From positions 1 to 36,525 of the forward strand of contig CAVDWX010000095.1 in assembly GCA_963612735.1 (NCBI GenBank): a stretch of 36,525 nt of DNA, read 5' to 3'. This document shows positions 30,881 to 36,525 of this stretch, piece after piece. The DNA is from CAVDWX01 sp963612735 (GTDB lineage: Bacteria; Bacillota_I; Bacilli_A; RFN20; CAG-826). The notes under the pieces were generated by a model. The model was not told the origin of the DNA. It saw nothing but the letters and a program-made list of their open reading frames with translations, and did not search any database. The stretch's first letter is position 1; each line of letters begins with the position of its first letter. The position numbers were made by a program, and so were the translations under genes.

Positions 30881-31363
30881 TTAGCGGACATCATATCCAC
30901 CATTTAACTTTTTAGCAAATTCGTTTTGACTTTGCTCTTTTGTTTCATATCTTGGTAAGATTTCGTTTGAGCCTAAAAATTTTGGGGTATATGCGAATTC
31001 ATCTTCTTCCACTTTTTCGCCTTGTGCTGCTAAAATTTCATATGCTTTATCAGTTTTAGCACTTTGACTTGAAAGTGTTTCTTTTAATCCAGAGATTTCT
31101 TCTCTTAATTCTTGAATTAACGCATCATAATTTGTTTCTTTTTTAGGTTCTTCAAGTTTAACTTCTTCTTTAGGTTCTTCTTTGTTTTCTTCAACAACTT
31201 TTTCGGTTTCTTTTGGCTCTTCTACTTTGGTTGTTTCAATTTCTTCTTTAGTTTCGCTAACCCCTTCTTCATCTTCTTTTTCGAGTTCGTTAGCGTATTC
31301 ATTTGCTTTTTCTTCGTTAAAACCTAATTTCATAAGTTTCTTGATTAATTTTTCTTTGTTCAT
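30881..31363 (-). CDS. Scaffolding protein
   Basis: A 160-residue, very acidic and Lys-rich helical protein (EEPKETEKVVEENKEEPKEE about 48-67), with a basic helix at the N-terminus (LIKKLMKLGFNEEKANEYA) and a C-terminal capsid-binding-like tail (KKLNGGYDVR). This composition and its position directly before the major capsid gene are typical of scaffold proteins. AAAAAGGAGA lies before the ATG. No protease signature is seen. Confidence 0.82.
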   Translation of the reverse strand: MNKEKLIKKLMKLGFNEEKANEYANELEKEDEEGVSETKEEIETTKVEEPKETEKVVEENKEEPKEEVKLEEPKKETNYDALIQELREEISGLKETLSSQSAKTDKAYEILAAQGEKVEEDEFAYTPKFLGSNEILPRYETKEQSQNEFAKKLNGGYDVR

Positions 31364-31528
31364 TGTGAATTCTCCTTTTTAAATATGATTAACTTTCGCA
31401 TATTTCTTTGGACATCGTTCGCTTAGCAATTGACAACCTGCTCTTAATTAATTTTAAAAAGCACCAAGTTTAATGGTCAACTTCACATATTAACTCATAA
31501 CTTGATACTTTTATTATAAGCCTAAATT
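31364..31528 (-). promoter_or_regulatory. Intergenic leader of the scaffold-capsid genes
   Basis: A 165-bp gap without a gene, the largest in the morphogenesis part. A minus-strand TATAAT (31518-31513) has only a weak -35 (TAGAAT). TTGACC with TTAAAA (17-base spacing) is also present, and a 6-bp hairpin AATATG/CATATT sits before the scaffold ribosome binding site. It probably contains a booster promoter or mRNA leader for capsid genes. Confidence 0.4.
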
Positions 31529-32518
31529 TTAAAAAATTCTATAAGTATCTATATTTAAACCATTCTTGTTACAAAATGCCTTATATTGCCTTAAAAGTAG
31601 GTTTATTTGCTTATTAAGATTATATGCTTTCTTCTTGTCGACTAATTCAACGTTTAAAACTTCAGTTTTCTTTCTTCTTATTGCTCTTTCCATTTCTCTT
31701 TGAGTTTTTTCTAGATTTCTAGTTTTATCGATTTCATAAGAATAAAATTCCTTAGGTTTTTTACCACCTTTTACATATTCAATTAAATGATGTCTACAAT
31801 TAAAACCATTAATGATATTGTTTTTATATCCATATTGGTCGATTTGATTTTCGATAGCATTAAATGAATAAATTTTAATTCCATCTATAAACTTGCCTGT
31901 CCAAAAAGAACTATCAATTGCAGGTAAACTTAAAGAAACCAATTTCCCTTGCCGTGGTTCACATCTTTTTGAGCAATTTTTATGAGATGATAACCAAAAT
32001 AAGTCTTTACCGCTTTTATAACACTCTTGTAACATTTTCATTTGTTCATCGTGTCTTAAATCTAATTCCGCTTTTTGCCATAATGAAATAGGTCTTTTAC
32101 CATTTTCACTATAAACTAATTCTCTTCTATTAAGATTTCTTAAAGCATTATTAACGATGTCAGGATAATACTTTAAAGTTGGAATTGCTAAATCATAATC
32201 CATAAATTTTTGAGTAAATTTAACGAATTCATAAGGTGTTTTAAATTCTTTTGTCGGTGTAAAGTTATAAACAATCGGTTCATAAACTTGTCGCACTAAT
32301 TCAATGCTAGATGAATACGCACCTTGTATGTACTTTTCTCTTTCAATTAAAGTAATTGGGAGTTCTTTGTTGTATCTTGCAATTAAAGAAGTGAGTTTTA
32401 AATATAAAACATTGCGAGATATTAATTTTAAAGCACATAACAAGATTAAAACTTTAATTTCTCTTTCAAGTTTTAAGGTCTTTTCTTGAGATGTTTTTAC
32501 AACTTCACTATTTTTCAT
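31529..32518 (-). CDS. Phage minor capsid protein (MuF-like / minor capsid 2)
   Basis: A 329-residue protein that sits in the procapsid near the portal. SSHKNCSKRCEPRQGK (about 179-194) and INGFNCRHHLIEY (about 236-248) are the conserved Cys/His-containing core of the minor capsid protein family. The start is set at ATG 32518; ATG 32533 would add five residues and neither has a clear AGGAG site. It overlaps the portal gene by 11 bp, so it is probably coupled to it. The N-terminal 90 residues are helical. Confidence 0.85.
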   Translation of the reverse strand: MKNSEVVKTSQEKTLKLEREIKVLILLCALKLISRNVLYLKLTSLIARYNKELPITLIEREKYIQGAYSSSIELVRQVYEPIVYNFTPTKEFKTPYEFVKFTQKFMDYDLAIPTLKYYPDIVNNALRNLNRRELVYSENGKRPISLWQKAELDLRHDEQMKMLQECYKSGKDLFWLSSHKNCSKRCEPRQGKLVSLSLPAIDSSFWTGKFIDGIKIYSFNAIENQIDQYGYKNNIINGFNCRHHLIEYVKGGKKPKEFYSYEIDKTRNLEKTQREMERAIRRKKTEVLNVELVDKKKAYNLNKQINLLLRQYKAFCNKNGLNIDTYRIF

Positions 32519-34133
32519 AATCGCCAAAAGCATCTATTTGTAGTTGCTCTTTCTTTTCCATTTCAGCTTTTCTTTCAGTTGCTTTTTGTTCTAAAGTGTC
32601 TAATTCTTGTTCAGTAACTGTTGGGTTCATTTCTCTTAATGCCTCTCTTAAATCGATGTAACCATTTTGATATTTAAAGTCGATGTCTTTTAAATCTTGA
32701 CTTGTTGGGTTTGAGTTGGTTTTTAAAAACCTAGCACTAATAGATGATGAATACCCATAGAATTTTAAAATACAACTAATTACAGGATTTAAAAAAGATA
32801 ATAAATTTTCTCTTTTATCTTCTAAGAAAATTTGGTTATTACTATCATCGCTTTCAACTTCAGTTGCAGTTTTACCAAACGAATTACTCCAAGCAGTGTT
32901 TAAATAACTTGCTATAACTTTAGGAGACATACCAAGAATTGTCGCCATTCTTTGTAAACAAGCATTTGCTTTTTTAATCCATTCTTCAGCTCTTAATTCA
33001 AATTGAGTGATAATTGGTTTTTGCTTATCAGGATCTCCTGGAAATACTTCATAATTTGATTTATTAGCACTATAAGGCGAATTATCAAAATCATTCATAC
33101 TCATTGCTTTAGGAATTCCAACTTGACCTTGTGCGTTATACATATCACGCATTGCGTATGCTTGAATTAACTCATATTCAATTAAACAAGAACGAACATC
33201 GGTCAAAAGTGAATAACCAAGCCTTCCTGTAGCAATAGTCGGGTCCTTACCATTAATTAAAAGTAAAAAACAACCTAATGTGTCGTTAAATGGTAAAAGT
33301 TGTGGTTTATCAAAATATAATGCTGTAAAGTCTTTTTTAATCATTTCACGAACACCTGCAGGTAAATCGTGCCACTTTAAACTTTCCATATCATTAGAAA
33401 TCATTTGATTTTGATAAATTTGACCACGATAATGTAAAACTTTATATTCAACAACAGAAACAGGTTTAGTAGGTTTTTTTCTGTATGCTTTAGTTTCTCC
33501 ATTAAGCAAGCCAACGTTTGTAATAATATCTATATCTTTAGTGAAATATCTATGCTCAACAACAAAGTAATTATCCTTATTTTTGCCTAAATTCTCATAA
33601 GGTTTCATATACATTGTAATGTCTTTAACATTTCCACGAGCATCGCATTCATACATAAATTGGTCTTGCCTTAAAGTTTGAACCCATAAGTCGTTATATG
33701 CTTGATTGAGTTTCAAACAAGCAGTCCCACTTGCACCACTAAGTTTAGATAAATTTTTAATATCTTCTAAAAATCTATGCTCTTTTGCCCATCTAGAAAA
33801 GAAATCAACAGCCTTATAATCTTCATTTTCATTTTTTCTGTCGTAAACAATTTTAGTTGAAAACACATTTGAAATAATACCATTAACTAAAGCAGTTGCA
33901 ATGCGAGTTGACATGATGCCATTTAAGTTATTATGTAAGCCGTGAACATATCCATCGAACCATTCAAGATTAACTTTAACGATGCGATTATAATAATCGA
34001 AATAAGTTGGATTAATTTGTGCATAAAATAATGAATTGTTAGCATAAGTAAAAGTTTGATTTACTGCCCAATTCATATAATTAAATGTTTTAAACTTTTC
34101 CCCACTAATACCTACACTTGCAATTTCATCCAT
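32508..34133 (-). CDS. Portal protein
   Basis: A 541-residue protein forming the ring for DNA entry and exit at one capsid vertex. The central region (IVYDRKNENEDYKAVDFFSRW, then LSKLSGASGTACLKL and LRQDQFMYECDARGNVKDI) follows the SPP1-type portal layout, and the C-terminal third ends in a helical acidic part. Length and position between terminase and minor capsid are as expected. AAAGGAGA is upstream. Confidence 0.9.
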   Translation of the reverse strand: MDEIASVGISGEKFKTFNYMNWAVNQTFTYANNSLFYAQINPTYFDYYNRIVKVNLEWFDGYVHGLHNNLNGIMSTRIATALVNGIISNVFSTKIVYDRKNENEDYKAVDFFSRWAKEHRFLEDIKNLSKLSGASGTACLKLNQAYNDLWVQTLRQDQFMYECDARGNVKDITMYMKPYENLGKNKDNYFVVEHRYFTKDIDIITNVGLLNGETKAYRKKPTKPVSVVEYKVLHYRGQIYQNQMISNDMESLKWHDLPAGVREMIKKDFTALYFDKPQLLPFNDTLGCFLLLINGKDPTIATGRLGYSLLTDVRSCLIEYELIQAYAMRDMYNAQGQVGIPKAMSMNDFDNSPYSANKSNYEVFPGDPDKQKPIITQFELRAEEWIKKANACLQRMATILGMSPKVIASYLNTAWSNSFGKTATEVESDDSNNQIFLEDKRENLLSFLNPVISCILKFYGYSSSISARFLKTNSNPTSQDLKDIDFKYQNGYIDLREALREMNPTVTEQELDTLEQKATERKAEMEKKEQLQIDAFGDYEK

Positions 34134-34136
34134 AAA

Positions 34137-34502
34137 CTATTCTCCTTTATTTAATTTGGCGTATTCTTCACTTGAAAAATCTTCAATTTCTTTAAACGGA
34201 TCAGATACGCCATTTTTCTTTAAATAATAAGCAAACGCACAATAAAAATCGTTTAAGGTTTCATTCATAAACTTTAAATATGCTAAAGTGTCAAATTGGT
34301 TTCTAATTAAAATTTGGTTAATATCGCCTTGCTTTAAATGTGTTAAATCAGTTTCCCCTGCTCTAAAATCTACACTTTTAGCAATTTCATTGTCGTATTG
34401 CTTTCTTATTGCTTCTTTTTCTTCAGCAGTTAATTCTCTTTGATAAAGTTTTTTAGCAACTTCAAGTGCTCTTTCAAATTGTTTTTCGTTTTTTTCGGTC
34501 AT
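34137..34502 (-). CDS. Hypothetical protein between terminase and portal
   Basis: A 121-residue helical protein. The N-terminal part is charged (ERALEVAKKLYQRELTAEEK) and the rest has aromatic-rich helices (ETLNDFYCAFAYYLKK). It is separated from the portal gene by only a few bases. It might be a virion or packaging accessory protein because of position, but no family is recognised. TGGAG lies before the start. Confidence 0.75.
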   Translation of the reverse strand: MTEKNEKQFERALEVAKKLYQRELTAEEKEAIRKQYDNEIAKSVDFRAGETDLTHLKQGDINQILIRNQFDTLAYLKFMNETLNDFYCAFAYYLKKNGVSDPFKEIEDFSSEEYAKLNKGE

Positions 34503-34534
34503 AAATACACTCCATTTCTTAAATTATAGCAAAT

Positions 34535-35962
34535 TTAATGATTAATTATAGATTTAAAATCATTTACATTGTCTTTTTTCTTTCTTAAATTCTCAAAAAA
34601 TACTTTATTCTCAATATTTGAATACCAAGTTCTTACTGCATAAGTGAATGCATCGCTCATATCATTTGGGATAGTGTTATCATATCCAGTTTGCTGTTCA
34701 TTCCAAATTAATAAATCAAGTTGTGTTGCTAAAATGTTATTTGTTTTAATGAATTGATTTTTAAAATAATTAAAATAACCATTCGTGTTTAAAATGTAAA
34801 CAAATTCATTACTTAGTGCACTTTGAACGCCTGAAACCATATCGACAATAGAACCTTTTTTAACAGGCAAAACTTCGCATCTATCTCCTAAATAATATTG
34901 ACACTCTTTTATTAAATCAGTAGCTGCACTATCAATTCTAATGTAAATTGGTAAAATTTGAGAATACCCATAAGGCGACCATTTTTGCTCTTCTAAAGTG
35001 CCAAATTGATAATGCTTTACAAGTTCATCAAACCATTTTTTAACATATTCTTTAACTAAGATATGCGAACCTATAACCTGATTAATCTTTGGGTCGTGAT
35101 AGAACAAATCTAAAACAACACTTTGCCCATTTTCAAATAATAGCATAGGAACAAAACAAGTCGCATCGTTATTAACTGCTCCGTCTCCACCAATAATTAA
35201 TGCTACAGGTCTAAAATGGTTTCTTAATTGTATAAATTCATTCTCTGTTATCATCATATCACTATTAAACATAGGATAAACAGCACCAAAACTTCCTACA
35301 GGTTCGCCAAGATACATCCAACGATATCTTATTTCATCAAGCATTTTCATCTTGAGAATTTCTCTTAAATCGACATCTTTAATAAAAGGTAAGATATCGA
35401 GATAAGAAGTTTCTAAAACTAAATATGTAGAGTCTCTTTTGCATTCTTCTACATATAGATTAAACCAATGAGCCTTAAACGAAGGTGGATTCCCTAAAAT
35501 AAAAACTTTACAATCGGCTCCGAAATTTCTTCTAAAAGATGCGAGTGCGTTGTCAAATATGTCTCTATCTTTCAACTCTTGCGTTTCTTCAATGATAACA
35601 AATTTAATATCATGATTTGACTTAAAGCCTTTTGTTCTGTCAATGCTACCTGATAATCCTAAAAAATAAATACTATTTCCATTCAAAACGTTTGATATTA
35701 AAAGTGGATTTTTTCTAAATTTAAATAAATCTTGATTTACTTCTTTTAAGATGCTTTCAAATTCAGTGTAGATAGTTTGTGAGATAGATCCATAAGTTGC
35801 ACGTGCAACGATACCATCAGCGTTCGCATCGTTTAACATCATTAAACAAGATACTAGAGCAGCAGTTTTAGTTTTACCTGAAGTTCTACCGCCAGACAAA
35901 ACGATGTTATTAGACTTAGTCGTTAAGATGCTTTTGTAAACATCTGCAATTTGAATATTCAT
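34535..35962 (-). CDS. terL: Terminase large subunit
   Basis: A 475-residue packaging motor. Walker A SGGRTSGKT is at 23-31, and Walker B FVIIEE (121-126) has the catalytic Glu. The RNase-H-like nuclease domain has Asp260 (IIGGDG), Asp344 (RIDSAA) and Asp437 (MSDAFTYA), the expected three acidic residues. The length is normal. It is adjacent to the small subunit with only a few bases overlap or gap, and cuts and translocates DNA into the procapsid. Confidence 0.95.
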   Translation of the reverse strand: MNIQIADVYKSILTTKSNNIVLSGGRTSGKTKTAALVSCLMMLNDANADGIVARATYGSISQTIYTEFESILKEVNQDLFKFRKNPLLISNVLNGNSIYFLGLSGSIDRTKGFKSNHDIKFVIIEETQELKDRDIFDNALASFRRNFGADCKVFILGNPPSFKAHWFNLYVEECKRDSTYLVLETSYLDILPFIKDVDLREILKMKMLDEIRYRWMYLGEPVGSFGAVYPMFNSDMMITENEFIQLRNHFRPVALIIGGDGAVNNDATCFVPMLLFENGQSVVLDLFYHDPKINQVIGSHILVKEYVKKWFDELVKHYQFGTLEEQKWSPYGYSQILPIYIRIDSAATDLIKECQYYLGDRCEVLPVKKGSIVDMVSGVQSALSNEFVYILNTNGYFNYFKNQFIKTNNILATQLDLLIWNEQQTGYDNTIPNDMSDAFTYAVRTWYSNIENKVFFENLRKKKDNVNDFKSIINH

Positions 35963-35963
35963 A

Positions 35964-36440
35964 TTATTTAATTTCTTCTTTTAACTTTGCTTCCATTTCT
36001 TCGATGCGTTTTGCTTGGTCTTGGTCTTTGTTTGCTCCTTCTACAAATTCAACTTTAACAGTGCCTAAATCAGCACTAATTAATTGATTTGGATTGTCGC
36101 TTTGTTCTAAGTATTGTTTTCCTAAAAATATTGCCATAGCAGCATTTTTCTTTGCCATTTTAAATTGAGAAAGTCTCAAGTCGTTTTTGCCTGCTTCTTT
36201 ACCTGCAAGATAGAATTTATTAAATTGTTCATTATACTTCTCGTTTCCTGCTCTCAAGAGTTCAGTTTCGCAAATGTTCATTAAAGAATATATTTCTCTT
36301 TTTGAACTTTGATGCATCGCCAACTTATATACTTTCTCAAAGTCTATCATATCAAGTGTAATCGAGTTTCTTGGATATACAGTTTTCTCTTTCTTTTCTT
36401 TTTTTGTTTGTACTTTTCTCGTTTGTTTTCTTCTCTTCAT
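35964..36440 (-). CDS. terS: Terminase small subunit
   Basis: A 158-residue protein. It has a very basic N-terminus (MKRRKQTRKVQTKKEKKEK) for DNA binding, a helical middle and the characteristic KNAAMAIFLGKQYLEQ segment (about 104-119), found in many small terminases, followed by an acidic coiled-coil tail. No AGGAG site is seen before ATG 36440. It is the first late gene, 85 bp from the right end of the window. Confidence 0.88.
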   Translation of the reverse strand: MKRRKQTRKVQTKKEKKEKTVYPRNSITLDMIDFEKVYKLAMHQSSKREIYSLMNICETELLRAGNEKYNEQFNKFYLAGKEAGKNDLRLSQFKMAKKNAAMAIFLGKQYLEQSDNPNQLISADLGTVKVEFVEGANKDQDQAKRIEEMEAKLKEEIK

Positions 36441-36525
36441 ATGGTTTATTTTAAAATAAATTTAAATAAAAATAAAGACATTTGTACTTTTAAAAAAAAC
36501 ATAAAATTAATAATAAATATATATT
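36441..36525 (-). other. Untranslated leader at the right end of the window
   Basis: An 85-bp, almost pure A/T sequence with no gene. On the minus strand I see no good promoter here, which fits a leader transcribed from the leftward repeats at 31-114 across joined ends. Confidence 0.4.

Noticed and set aside
1..36525. tRNA genes, integrase and attachment site
   Set aside because: No cloverleaf-like sequence, no tyrosine or serine recombinase motifs and no matching direct-repeat cores were seen; a complete search with a tRNA model was not possible.

Overview
The window reads as the complete or nearly complete genome of a small, AT-rich tailed double-stranded DNA bacteriophage of about 36.5 kb. 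The evidence is an HK97-type morphogenesis run (small and large terminase, portal, minor capsid protein, scaffold, major capsid, head-tail joining proteins), tail proteins, a RecT/YqaJ recombination pair and an SSB. The standard genetic code is used: several genes overlap as ATGA, so TGA is a real stop, and Trp is TGG. Strong AGGAG ribosome binding sites and the protein families point to a host in the Bacillota/Mycoplasmatota area. I see no integrase, no CI/Cro repressor pair, no DNA polymerase, primase or helicase, no tRNA and no peptidoglycan hydrolase.

Layout. (1) Positions 1-444 are a non-coding control region. It holds a consensus rightward promoter and two tandem leftward promoter-like repeats that point off the left end, which suggests that the two window ends are joined in the real molecule. 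(2) Positions 445-10164 are the early, plus-strand region: more than 25 small, tightly packed genes, including a DUF1351-like protein, RecT, a small HTH protein, a YqaJ nuclease, SSB, an adenine methylase with a hypervariable-looking repeat, a C5-methyltransferase-like protein and a DUF1064-type nuclease. (3) Positions 10165-10654 are a convergent intergenic region with rightward and leftward terminators and a candidate small RNA. (4) Positions 10655-36440 are the late region, all on the minus strand and read from right to left: DNA packaging, capsid, connector and tail genes, then a diversity-generating retroelement (DGR), then four membrane proteins.

The most striking system is the DGR at about 13.6-16.0 kb. 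A C-type-lectin-like tail-tip protein (14879-15955) ends in a 96-bp variable repeat (VR, 14898-14993). A 96-bp template repeat (TR, 14666-14761) lies just downstream, followed by a DGR-type reverse transcriptase (13589-14530). TR and VR differ at 19 positions. All 19 are adenines of the TR sense strand (19 of 25 adenines changed, 0 of 71 other bases). This is the signature of adenine-directed mutagenic retrohoming. The phage can therefore diversify about 13-14 residues of its receptor-binding protein to follow changes in host surface structures.

Other points of note are a very repetitive 1578-residue fibre, an Ig-like-repeat tail hub, the lack of a recognisable tape measure protein and endolysin (a wall-less host is one explanation), and a cluster of AAAGTATT boxes shared by the early and late promoters.
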